64,000 nt of DNA from a virus: positions 1 to 64,000 of IMG/VR virus record IMGVR_UViG_3300023240_000022, one strand, 5' to 3'. A program made the position numbers and the translations under genes. A model generated the notes under the pieces. It worked only from the letters and a program-made list of their open reading frames with translations. It searched no databases and was not told the origin of the DNA. Below are positions 25,969-32,488 of this stretch, piece by piece. Each line of letters starts with the position of its first letter. The stretch's first letter is position 1.

Positions 25969-26454
25969 ATGAAACGCCAAAGCACAACCGCAAAGATCAC
26001 CCTTTCCGTCTCACGTCGCATCATGGCGGAATGCCAAGACGGCTCGGGGGTCATTGTCCGTCATCGCGGGGTTGAGTTCGGGGTTGTTTCTGTTATTCGC
26101 ACTGCATCGGGATACGTCGCGAATACCTTAGAGGGTGTCAAACTCGTTCTATCGGGTTGCACTATCCGCAAAACGACAAACGCCCCTGAAAAGGGGCATC
26201 CACTTTCAGCCCCCGCTACAATGTTTACAGGGATTCGCAGGACCAGTATCATTCTCATTCAAAACGGGTTCACGTTTGATGAATACGATAGGGACGTCAA
26301 GACCGAGCAAGTTTGGCAAGATCGCATCGACTCCGCAGCTCATCGCATCGGCCACCGGTTTGGCTTTGCGAATAATCCTAAGGCGGTTCGTCGTGTGTCG
26401 TCGTGGATCTTGGGACGGCTCGAAAGAGAAATCGGATTCATGAAATCCAAGTAG
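25969..26454 (+). CDS. Unknown basic protein
   Basis: 161 residues, first plus gene of the GC-rich block; starts MKRQSTTAKITLSVSRRIMA. Many Arg residues; C-terminal half helical (VWQDRIDSAAHRIGHRFGF). No family recognised. No strong sigma70 promoter directly upstream; the sigma54-type site at 25661 is the nearest candidate. Followed by a stem and terminator. Confidence 0.6.
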   Translation: MKRQSTTAKITLSVSRRIMAECQDGSGVIVRHRGVEFGVVSVIRTASGYVANTLEGVKLVLSGCTIRKTTNAPEKGHPLSAPATMFTGIRRTSIILIQNGFTFDEYDRDVKTEQVWQDRIDSAAHRIGHRFGFANNPKAVRRVSSWILGRLEREIGFMKSK

Positions 26455-26459
26455 GGGTA

Positions 26460-26519
26460 GCGACCCACCCACACGAGAGGTCGCCTCATTCGGGTGGGCA
26501 CGCGACCCACCCACACGAG
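26460..26519. repeat. 18-bp direct repeat with internal hairpin
   Basis: GCGACCCACCCACACGAG occurs at 26460-26477 and 26502-26519; between them GGGTGGG pairs with CCCACCC of the second copy. Confidence 0.6.
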
Positions 26520-26520
26520 G

Positions 26521-26550
26521 GGGAGAAATCTCCTTCTCTTTTTTTTTATT
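26521..26550 (+). terminator. Rho-independent terminator
   Basis: GGAGA and TCTCC arms followed by CTTCTC and nine T; ends the 25969 gene. Confidence 0.7.
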
Positions 26551-26651
26551 TGCCGATCACGGGCCGTTGTATCACCGAAACCGCCCCCATGTGGGAGGTC
26601 TGCGGGAACATAGGGTCAAGGCAAAATAATAGAGAAGAAGGGCAGAAGGGG

Positions 26652-26679
26652 TTGACCGGGGGGCGAAACCTGCTATAAT
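26652..26679 (+). promoter_or_regulatory. Early-class promoter
   Basis: TTGACC, 16-bp spacer, TATAAT. Confidence 0.8.
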
Positions 26680-26719
26680 CCGGGAAGTGAAGCAACCAAC
26701 CACGAAAAGGAACGAAACG

Positions 26720-26935
26720 ATGGAAATCACGAAAAGCCAATTAGACGCAATTCGCGGAATTATCGCGACATTTAACAGCCCGCACAACGACAGCGAAGCG
26801 ATGCAAGATCTGGGCCTAAAAATGGCCGCCGTCCAGTTGGGGGAGAAATTCCCCACCATATTGGGGGAGTACTGCGAGGACTTCCAGTGTGACCCTCGAA
26901 AATTGGACATGAACGTCGAAATGGCGAAAATTTAG
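26720..26935 (+). CDS. Unknown small acidic protein
   Basis: 71 residues from the ATG at 26720 with AAAGGAAC site; the upstream ATG at 26687 is close to the promoter and lacks one. MEITKSQLDAIRGIIATFN then a helical body. No family recognised. Confidence 0.65.
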   Translation: MEITKSQLDAIRGIIATFNSPHNDSEAMQDLGLKMAAVQLGEKFPTILGEYCEDFQCDPRKLDMNVEMAKI

Positions 26936-26960
26936 TTTCCAGTTTTTACAGCCCTGGCCC

Positions 26961-26989
26961 TTGACGGGGTCGGGGCTATCGGTTAAAAT
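26961..26989 (+). promoter_or_regulatory. Early-class promoter
   Basis: TTGACG, 17-bp spacer, TAAAAT. Confidence 0.7.
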
Positions 26990-27027
26990 TCATTCTCACA
27001 ATTCACAACGCTAACAAGGCAAGAACG

Positions 27028-27378
27028 ATGGCACTAGAACGTAAAGCGATGTCCGCAGCCTGGGCCGTTTCCTATGGCAAGGAATTGCCACCAGCGCCCA
27101 AGGGCGTGAGTACTGCCCTATGGGCCGCGATGGTCAAACATGCGGAACGTCAATTGGGCGAAAATTCATAGCGTGGTTGCTTTGGGGCACGCCGGGCCGT
27201 CAACGTGGAATTGTACCGCTCACAATGGGCGCCGCAAGGAACCCAAGGGGTTGCAGCAGAAACCCCAACAGAAGGGGGCGAAGTCCACTACGATGTGAAC
27301 GAATTGGAACTGTACAAAAACCAACTCGCATTCTGCGAAAAAATGGTCGCTTGCAACCTGATGGATTTTGACGAATAG
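27028..27378 (+). pseudogene. Small gene interrupted by an in-frame amber codon
   Basis: From the ATG at 27028, 47 codons (MALERKAMSAAWAVSYGKEL...) end at TAG 27169-27171. The same frame stays open and coding-like to 27378, with VELYRSQWAPQGTQGV and an Asp/Glu-rich end. Either a nonsense mutation, readthrough, or two genes of which the second lacks a clear start. Promoter at 26961. TAG ends many other genes here, so general reassignment is unlikely. Confidence 0.5.
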
Positions 27379-27466
27379 CGTTTGTGGTGAACGGTTGGGT
27401 AGGCCTTCCTTCGGGGGGGTCTCACCCCATCCTTCAAGTTCGCGAAAAACCAGACTCTATACCGAC

Positions 27467-27495
27467 AGTATAACATAGAATCCAAGCGGGCACAA
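27467..27495 (-). promoter_or_regulatory. Antisense promoter
   Basis: Minus strand TTGTGC, 17-bp spacer, TATACT, in the first repeat copy. Confidence 0.5.
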
Positions 27496-27611
27496 GAGGT
27501 AAATTAAAGATTCTTTTTTATTTCTTTTTGGGGTCGACAAACGCGAAAACCTCTGATGGGGGGTGTACTACCCCATCCTTCAAATTCGGCAAAATTCGCC
27601 CATATACACTT

Positions 27612-27640
27612 AGTATAGCATAAGCTGAGCAAGGACGCAA
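27612..27640 (-). promoter_or_regulatory. Antisense promoter
   Basis: Minus strand TTGCGT, 17-bp spacer, TATACT, at the matching position of the second repeat copy. Confidence 0.5.
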
Positions 27641-27716
27641 GGGGTAAACGGCTTTTCTTTTTTTTATTTATTAGGGGTTGACAAATCCAAAATACCTCTG
27701 ATGGGGGTGCCCTTTT

Positions 27717-27745
27717 CACATAACATAATTGGGACGGCTTGTCAA
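27717..27745 (-). promoter_or_regulatory. Antisense promoter, weak -10
   Basis: Minus strand TTGACA, 17-bp spacer, TATGTG, in the third copy. Confidence 0.4.
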
Positions 27746-27791
27746 TATGAAAAACATGTTTTTCTTTTATTTGTTTTTCTACCGTATGCCA

Positions 27792-27819
27792 TTGACATAG
27801 GGGTGAAAGTTGGTATAAT
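27792..27819 (+). promoter_or_regulatory. Early-class promoter with GGGGCAT start box
   Basis: TTGACA, 16-bp spacer, TATAAT, then TGGGGC directly before the ATG of the next gene, predicting a leaderless or nearly leaderless transcript. Confidence 0.8.
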
Positions 27820-27825
27820 TGGGGC

Positions 27826-28206
27826 ATGAAAGAAAAACGACCTATCGACTACGGCAAGCTCGTTAAGGTTTATCGCAATTTGAGAAACGGCCTATGGTCT
27901 GTCCAGCAAGGGGGACTAGTGGTCGCCCATACTGACCGGATCGCATTGTGGGACGTGACCTATAGGGTATCTGAAGCCGGTAGGCTTAGGGTATTGCGGA
28001 ACTGTCAAAAAAACGTTCACGCTTTCGTTGTGGGGAAAATCATAGAATCTTTCCCGAATCAACAGTTTACCACTTGTGCGGTTACTTACAATCCGTATAA
28101 TAGCGGAACATTCGTAACACTTGACGGCAGGCCGATCACGAAGTCTACGTGGGCAATCCTTGACGTTGAAGCAACGCGAAAAGTTTTAGCAATTTTCCCA
28201 AAATGA
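27826..28206 (+). CDS. Conserved phage protein of unknown function
   Basis: 126 residues. KLVKVYRNLRNGLWSVQQGGLVVAHTDRIALWDVTYRVSEAGRLRVLRNCQKNVHAFVVGKI follows a pattern seen in many phage hypothetical proteins of this size; function unknown. Start ATG falls about six bases after the -10 box, so translation may not use a Shine-Dalgarno site. Confidence 0.75.
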   Translation: MKEKRPIDYGKLVKVYRNLRNGLWSVQQGGLVVAHTDRIALWDVTYRVSEAGRLRVLRNCQKNVHAFVVGKIIESFPNQQFTTCAVTYNPYNSGTFVTLDGRPITKSTWAILDVEATRKVLAIFPK

Positions 28207-28216
28207 GGGATTGACA

Positions 28217-28360
28217 ATGGCACTCGAAGCCGTTAAACTGAAAAGAGGGATGGGCGGAAGCAAGGGCGGCAAGGGTCGCACCGCCAAAACAAGCGTTTAC
28301 AAACAACAATCCAAAAAACAGCGTCGCCGTGACGCAAAGAGAGAAATCAATGAGAATTAA
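28217..28360 (+). CDS. Small basic protein
   Basis: 47 residues, Lys/Arg/Gly-rich (MALEAVKLKRGMGGSKGGKGR...QQSKKQRRRDAKRE), probably nucleic-acid binding by charge. Starts 10 bases after the preceding stop and overlaps the next gene by 11 bases. No family. Confidence 0.5.
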   Translation: MALEAVKLKRGMGGSKGGKGRTAKTSVYKQQSKKQRRRDAKREINEN

Positions 28361-28538
28361 AACTTTACAAGATCTGAAAAACGCTCTTGACAAACTAACC
28401 CCTAAGCAGCTAGAATCATGGCTAGCTATCTTAGACGACTCACAACAATGGACTTTGGCTAGGATGCTTGTGTCACCACCGAACAAGCAGGCAAAGGCCA
28501 ACCGGTTGAAGAAAATCAATTTTATATTGACATTTTGA
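28350..28538 (+). CDS. Small helical protein
   Basis: 62 residues from the ATG at 28350 (AGAGAG site); MRIKTLQDLKNALDKLTPKQLESWLAILDD is predicted helical. An upstream ATG at 28329 would add seven residues. No family. Confidence 0.55.
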   Translation: MRIKTLQDLKNALDKLTPKQLESWLAILDDSQQWTLARMLVSPPNKQAKANRLKKINFILTF

Positions 28539-28562
28539 ACTAGACCACTAAGGAACGAAACT

Positions 28563-29045
28563 ATGTCTAACACTACTGAAATCCTGAACCTGATTACTGG
28601 CATGAAAAACGGATCATTCTTGACCGTTGAAAAGTCCAGCAAAGCAAGCCTGCGGAAGACTGGTAACCCCTTGCGGGATGCCAATGTTGAAAAGCATTCC
28701 ACTTTTCAGGTTCAAGTTGGTTGCGATATGCAACGAATCGAGAACAAACGAGCCTTGCGTGAAGGACGCCAACCAGTAGCAGTGGGTGCTTTACCGTGGG
28801 GCGAATACGTGGGGATGGACCTTCCCGTTATCAAGCACAAGGGCAATTTGTACTTACGTGGTTTCTGGGCTCGTGGTATCGTCACGACCTACACCGTCAA
28901 CGGTCATCCTGCAACCGATGCACAATTGGTGACGATCAAGGAGTTCAGCCCTAAGGGCACTGGACTGAGCAAGACGGCCCCCATGACGATCAAGTTTGAT
29001 AACATCAAACGGCTATCGGGTGGGGGCAAGACGATCAACGTCTAA
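28563..29045 (+). CDS. Unknown protein
   Basis: 160 residues with AAGGAAC site. Beta-rich middle (WGEYVGMDLPVIKHKGNLYLRGFW) and a basic C-terminus. Third gene of the transcript from 27792. No family recognised. Confidence 0.65.
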   Translation: MSNTTEILNLITGMKNGSFLTVEKSSKASLRKTGNPLRDANVEKHSTFQVQVGCDMQRIENKRALREGRQPVAVGALPWGEYVGMDLPVIKHKGNLYLRGFWARGIVTTYTVNGHPATDAQLVTIKEFSPKGTGLSKTAPMTIKFDNIKRLSGGGKTINV

Positions 29046-29074
29046 AAAACTTTGAATGTTTCGTGTCTGGCCCC

Positions 29075-29102
29075 TTGACACAATAAGAAACTAGAGTATA
29101 AT
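29075..29102 (+). promoter_or_regulatory. Early-class promoter with GGGGCAT start box
   Basis: TTGACA, 16-bp spacer, TATAAT, AGGGGCAT. Confidence 0.8.
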
Positions 29103-29164
29103 AGGGGCATGACGGGCAACAACGCCAAAACACTTTTACACTCCCCTTGAAGGAAACTATTTAG

Positions 29165-29539
29165 ATGAACACGTCAACCGAAGCCGTCAACACAGCCGAA
29201 ACCAGCAACGCCAAAGAGCGCAGCGATTCCGTGGATGACGCCGTCATTATCACCGCGTTTCTGAACGCTCAAAACAAAAAGGACTCGGAAGGGAATATCA
29301 TCGGGCATCTTGGCGACGTGGTCGCTGAAACCGGGATGCAAGAGGGTTCACTAAGTGGACGCCTAACGGCCCTTCGCAAGCTGGGCGTGCCATTGCCAAA
29401 GATGGGCGAAGAGGGAGCACTGGCCCGCAAACCATCCAACGGAAAGACGCGTAAAAAGAGCCCATCCGACGTGATGGCGTTGTTCAACAAGATTAGCGTC
29501 GATCTGGCCAACCACACCAACGACGAAGACACAAGCTAG
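29165..29539 (+). CDS. Putative DNA-binding small protein
   Basis: 124 residues. Acidic Ser/Thr/Glu N-terminal 25, then IGHLGDVVAETGMQEGSLSGRLTALRKLGVPLPKM, which reads like a helix-turn-helix (helix, turn at GMQEG, recognition helix). C-terminal Lys-rich linker and a helix. Could regulate early genes. No named family. Confidence 0.55.
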   Translation: MNTSTEAVNTAETSNAKERSDSVDDAVIITAFLNAQNKKDSEGNIIGHLGDVVAETGMQEGSLSGRLTALRKLGVPLPKMGEEGALARKPSNGKTRKKSPSDVMALFNKISVDLANHTNDEDTS

Positions 29540-29569
29540 GCAAATAATGGAAAAAGATAAGATCAGGGG

Positions 29570-29598
29570 TTGACGCCCCTGGTCTTTTGTGGTACAAT
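29570..29598 (+). promoter_or_regulatory. Promoter facing an antisense promoter
   Basis: TTGACG, 17-bp spacer, TACAAT; its start lies about 20 bases from that of the opposing promoter at 29632. Confidence 0.6.
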
Positions 29599-29631
29599 GG
29601 AGGCGAGTATTACCCAATCCAATCCCGTAAA

Positions 29632-29660
29632 ATTATACCATATTCGGGGCACGCTGTCAA
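29632..29660 (-). promoter_or_regulatory. Antisense promoter, converging
   Basis: Minus strand TTGACA, 17-bp spacer ending ATATGG, TATAAT. Confidence 0.65.
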
Positions 29661-29707
29661 GTACAAATTCGACAATAATTAAATATTTCTTTTTAGTAGC
29701 CTGGGGG

Positions 29708-29735
29708 TTGACGTAGTGGATAGGTTTGCTATAAT
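29708..29735 (+). promoter_or_regulatory. Early-class promoter
   Basis: TTGACG, 16-bp spacer, TATAAT. Confidence 0.75.
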
Positions 29736-29774
29736 CCTAGCATAGAAGTTAGTCACCACCAACGGAGAATCAAG

Positions 29775-30107
29775 ATGTCGAGTTTCGGATACAGCATTGA
29801 ATTGGAAGAAGATTGCGTTTTGACGCTAGAAGTTGACATTGACTACACTTTCACCCCCGGTGAACGTCAAACGTATGATGATCCAGGTTGTGACGAATTG
29901 GCCGAACTTGATTCGGTTCGCGTGACGCAATTTTTGGGCGGAACGAAAACAATTATTCGCAACAAATCCAACGAAATTGTGTTCGTGGCCCTTGACGCGG
30001 CGGCTGAAGAACTGATTGAAAATAGGTGGGAAGACGAATTGGCGGAACTTGCTTGCGAGAATTACAATCAGGGGGCTTGGGATGACCAAGCGGCAAAATA
30101 CGAATAA
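29775..30107 (+). CDS. Unknown acidic protein
   Basis: 110 residues, strongly acidic, starting MSSFGYSIELEEDCVLTLEVDIDYTF; beta-rich first half and helical second half (LDAAAEELIENRWEDELAELACEN). Resembles small single-copy phage early proteins; no family. Own promoter at 29708 and AACGGAG site. Confidence 0.65.
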   Translation: MSSFGYSIELEEDCVLTLEVDIDYTFTPGERQTYDDPGCDELAELDSVRVTQFLGGTKTIIRNKSNEIVFVALDAAAEELIENRWEDELAELACENYNQGAWDDQAAKYE

Positions 30108-30121
30108 TCTCAAAATGAGAC
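30107..30121. promoter_or_regulatory. GTCTCA palindrome, copy 1
   Basis: ATCTCAAAATGAGAC immediately after the stop codon; first base differs from the 15-bp consensus. Confidence 0.5.
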
Positions 30122-30131
30122 GGAGGCAATT

Positions 30132-30193
30132 TAAGGGGCTCCATGCCCCGTGGCGATAGAATCGCCCAACTTTGCCCCCGTTTCTTTTTTTTT
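30132..30193 (+). terminator. Tandem hairpins with T run
   Basis: GGGGC-TCCAT-GCCCC and GGCGAT-AGA-ATCGCC hairpins followed by CCCCCGTTTC and nine T. Likely ends the transcript of the 29775 gene; the T run is some 20 bases past the second stem, so the efficient form is uncertain. Confidence 0.45.
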
Positions 30194-30238
30194 GTTTTAC
30201 CCTAACTTTCAAAATCGAAAATTTGCCTCTATACGTTA

Positions 30239-30268
30239 ATTATACCATATTGTGGGTGGGTGTGTCAA
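30239..30268 (-). promoter_or_regulatory. Antisense promoter
   Basis: Minus strand TTGACA, 18-bp spacer ending ATATGG, TATAAT. Confidence 0.55.
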
Positions 30269-30315
30269 GGGGGAATCGGCCCTTTATTTCTTTTTTATTT
30301 AATAGCCATATGCTC

Positions 30316-30343
30316 TTGACAATATGGGATGATCTGTTATAAT
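30316..30343 (+). promoter_or_regulatory. Early-class promoter
   Basis: TTGACA, 16-bp spacer, TATAAT followed by TGGGGACAT. Confidence 0.8.
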
Positions 30344-30381
30344 TGGGGACATAAGGCAGTCAACCACTAAGGGAAAAAACA

Positions 30382-30582
30382 ATGTCCACTATTACTATCA
30401 CAATGCACACAAAATCAATTTCTTGGTCCGTTTGGACCAATGGAGTCAAGACCCATAGCGGCTCAGATTCTCTATCCCTAGTGGGTGGCGATTATGATAC
30501 CCTGCTATCCAACGTCGTTAACCATTGCCACGAAGTGTGTAAAATCAAGGGCGACATTGATTTTATCTTCAGAAAAACGTGA
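30382..30582 (+). CDS. Unknown small protein
   Basis: 66 residues, beta-rich (TITITMHTKSISWSVWTNGVKT). Own promoter at 30316. No family. Confidence 0.6.
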   Translation: MSTITITMHTKSISWSVWTNGVKTHSGSDSLSLVGGDYDTLLSNVVNHCHEVCKIKGDIDFIFRKT

Positions 30583-30590
30583 AAACGGCC

Positions 30591-30618
30591 CTGACAAACT
30601 AGCTGGCCCCGCTATAAT
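30591..30618 (+). promoter_or_regulatory. Early-class promoter with GGGGCAT box
   Basis: CTGACA, 16-bp spacer, TATAAT, AGGGGCAT. Confidence 0.75.
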
Positions 30619-30660
30619 AGGGGCATAACACTTGGCACCACCAACGAAGGAAACGAAAAG

Positions 30661-31365
30661 ATGAAGTTGTTAACCAAAGGCGAATCCAATGCCAAAATCG
30701 CAAAGTCAAATCGCAAGGGGGGTGTTGAGACCCTTATCCTTCACTTAGCCCCTGCTAGCGTTTCGGGTCACAATGTTTGTGCGTCGGCGTCTGCCGGTTG
30801 TATCGCAGCTTGCCTTAACACTGCGGGCCGTGGTCGCATGAATAGCACGCAAGCTGCCCGAATTCGTCGCACCAAAATGTGGTTTGCGGACCGTAAGGCT
30901 TTCAAGTCTCAAATTGAGACTGAGTTGACCGCGTTTGCCAAACGGTGTGATAAGCTTGGCAAAATGAGCGCTGTCCGCATGAACGGCACTTCGGATCTGA
31001 TATGGGAAAAACGATGGCCCGAATTGTTCACAAAATTTGACAGTTTCAAGTTTTACGACTATACCAAACACGTCAAACGTTGTTTGTCGTCGTGGTCGCT
31101 TCCCGAAAATTATCACTTGACATTCTCGCGAAGTGAAACCAATCAAGCGGATTGCTTGCGTGTTCTCGAAGGTGGGCGGCATAATGTCGCGGCAGTTTTC
31201 GACGGCAAGGAATTCCCTACCTCTTGGGAGGGGTTTCCAACCTACTCCGCAGATGACGACGATCTGAGATTCTTAGACCCCCCAGGTGGTCATGTCGGTG
31301 CCCTTTCTGCGAAGGGTTTCGGCAAAAAAGATGAAACGGGTTTCGTTCTCCCCGTACTGGCCTAG
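30661..31365 (+). CDS. Gp88-family phage protein
   Basis: 234 residues. The order LTKGESNAKIAKS, ILHLAPASVSGHNVCASASAGCIAACLNTAGRGR, VRMNGTSDLIWE, FYDYTKHVKRC, YHLTFSRSETNQ, RFLDPPGGHVGALSAKGFGKK matches the Gene product 88 family found in many phages. Several conserved Cys near residues 40-52 suggest metal or redox chemistry. Function is not established. Behind its own promoter with GAAGGAAAC site. Confidence 0.8.
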   Translation: MKLLTKGESNAKIAKSNRKGGVETLILHLAPASVSGHNVCASASAGCIAACLNTAGRGRMNSTQAARIRRTKMWFADRKAFKSQIETELTAFAKRCDKLGKMSAVRMNGTSDLIWEKRWPELFTKFDSFKFYDYTKHVKRCLSSWSLPENYHLTFSRSETNQADCLRVLEGGRHNVAAVFDGKEFPTSWEGFPTYSADDDDLRFLDPPGGHVGALSAKGFGKKDETGFVLPVLA

Positions 31366-31470
31366 GCCCTACCTCTATAAGGGTAGTGCCTTGGGGGGTC
31401 GTTCCGCTTTCGGGTGGTTCGGCTCTTTTTTCGTTTGCTAAAATAATTCGTGAAACTAACCTTGACCCCC

Positions 31471-31498
31471 TTGACATAATGAGCGAATCGAGTATAAT
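31471..31498 (+). promoter_or_regulatory. Early-class promoter with GGGGCAT box
   Basis: TTGACA, 16-bp spacer, TATAAT, TGGGGCAT. Confidence 0.8.
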
Positions 31499-31537
31499 TG
31501 GGGCATACTAACGAAGACCACTAAGGAACGCGAGACT

Positions 31538-31777
31538 ATGCAAACCACAGAAGAATTCTTGGCATCCGTAGGCGACACCACCAATGAGTCAATCAACACG
31601 ACGTTTAACGGCGTAGACGTGATGGACAAAGAAGGACTGAGGATCGGGCTTGACGAAGCTTGTCCCGATGGTTATGACCCTGATCGTGACCGATACAACA
31701 AAAACCAAGCATCCGGCTTGCACCCCCACTATGGGGGATTTGACAACCCCGAAGATATTGACGACGAAGATTATTAG
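31538..31777 (+). CDS. Unknown acidic small protein
   Basis: 79 residues, acidic, with DPDRDRYNKNQASGLHPHYGGFDNPEDIDDEDY at the C-terminus, low in hydrophobics and probably disordered. AAGGAAC site. No family. Confidence 0.6.
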   Translation: MQTTEEFLASVGDTTNESINTTFNGVDVMDKEGLRIGLDEACPDGYDPDRDRYNKNQASGLHPHYGGFDNPEDIDDEDY

Positions 31778-31780
31778 GTC

Positions 31781-31809
31781 TTGACCATCGCCGATGTTTT
31801 CTCTACAAT
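31781..31809 (+). promoter_or_regulatory. Early-class promoter
   Basis: TTGACC, 17-bp spacer, TACAAT; only nine bases separate the -10 from the next ATG. Confidence 0.65.
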
Positions 31810-31818
31810 GAGGAAAAG

Positions 31819-31974
31819 ATGACACAAACCCCACTTTTAAAAATGGGCAGCTCCATTAAGATCGACGGCAACCTAGTTGCTGTCGTTTCCATCCATAGCG
31901 ACTACGTTATCGCAGTGGATAAAAAGAAAGCCTCAAAGGTTTTTAGTTTTGAAAAAGTTGAGGCTTCTTTATAG
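31819..31974 (+). CDS. Unknown small protein
   Basis: 51 residues: MTQTPLLKMGSSIKIDGNLV and on, beta-rich like a small barrel. Very short leader containing AGGA. Its last codons form a stable hairpin, so translation and termination may interact. Confidence 0.5.
   Translation: MTQTPLLKMGSSIKIDGNLVAVVSIHSDYVIAVDKKKASKVFSFEKVEASL
31927..31970 (+). terminator. Hairpin at the gene end, possible terminator
   Basis: AAGCCTCAA pairs with TTGAGGCTT, followed by CTTT; weak T run. Confidence 0.4.
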
Positions 31975-31981
31975 AACCTCC

Positions 31982-32010
31982 TTGACGCGTAGGCGAAACG
32001 GGCTTACAAT
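31982..32010 (+). promoter_or_regulatory. Early-class promoter
   Basis: TTGACG, 17-bp spacer, TACAAT. Confidence 0.65.
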
Positions 32011-32070
32011 GACGATCTGGCACTACCCCTATACTCTTACCCCTAAGGAAAAACCAATGAGTAAAAGTTA

Positions 32071-32136
32071 ATGGCGTTAATCGTGATCGTGGTTGTTATC
32101 TATTTTGCCGTCGATGGTTTAGATAACGGCTTCTGA
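32071..32136 (+). CDS. 21-residue membrane peptide behind a 4-codon leader
   Basis: ATG at 32071 overlaps the stop (TAATG) of a four-codon frame (MSKS) at 32057 that has an AAGGAAAA site. The peptide begins MALIVIVVVIYFAV, a single membrane span with a short acidic tail. Too short to be sure, but the coupling and the dedicated promoter at 31982 support expression. Confidence 0.35.
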   Translation: MALIVIVVVIYFAVDGLDNGF

Positions 32137-32156
32137 CAATTTTATGGGTTTGCCGC

Positions 32157-32183
32157 TTGCGGTGAGCCCTTTTTTGGTACAAT
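32157..32183 (+). promoter_or_regulatory. Weak promoter facing an antisense promoter
   Basis: TTGCGG, 15-bp spacer, TACAAT; similar in sequence to the 29570 site. Confidence 0.4.
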
Positions 32184-32229
32184 GGTAATATGCTGAGGGA
32201 GGACGTTTCAGCCAAAGCTACCCCGTAAA

Positions 32230-32258
32230 ATTATACCATAGTTGTGGGGCGGCGTCAA
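32230..32258 (-). promoter_or_regulatory. Antisense promoter, converging
   Basis: Minus strand TTGACG, 17-bp spacer ending CTATGG, TATAAT; shares CCGTAAAATTATACCATA with the 29632 site. Confidence 0.65.
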
Positions 32259-32324
32259 GGGGGAAAACGGGAATTCTGATAAATAGTTTAAGGAAATGTT
32301 TCTGGATCTTTTAGGCGATAGCTC

Positions 32325-32352
32325 TTGACAATAAGCAATCCCGTGCTATAAT
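32325..32352 (+). promoter_or_regulatory. Early-class promoter with GGGGCAT box
   Basis: TTGACA, 16-bp spacer, TATAAT, TGGGGCAT. The only frame it leads into is nine codons (32359 on), so it may make a short RNA or read through. Confidence 0.7.
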
Positions 32353-32421
32353 TGGGGCATGAAGAGGGAAGGACGCAAGAGGGTTTAAGAAAAACTTTCT
32401 AACTCTTTTAGCAAACTGCCC

Positions 32422-32449
32422 TTGACAACTGTCCGTCATCCGCTATACT
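32422..32449 (+). promoter_or_regulatory. Early-class promoter
   Basis: TTGACA, 16-bp spacer, TATACT, upstream of the DUF932 gene. Confidence 0.75.
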
Positions 32450-32488
32450 GATGACATACTAATCGCCACCACCTTAGGAATCAACACT

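Larger units (their letters stand above)
27395..27800. repeat. Diverged direct-repeat array with antisense promoters
   Basis: Two copies of about 130 bases (roughly 27400-27535 and 27555-27680) and a partial third (27693-27790) share a G-run block, ACCCCATCCTTCAA, an antisense promoter and a pyrimidine tract. No gene fits inside; the next gene starts at 27826. Confidence 0.55.

Noticed and set aside
26460-26519. Attachment site or transposon ends for the 18-bp repeat.
   Set aside because: Copies are only 24 bases apart and the second forms a hairpin just before a terminator.
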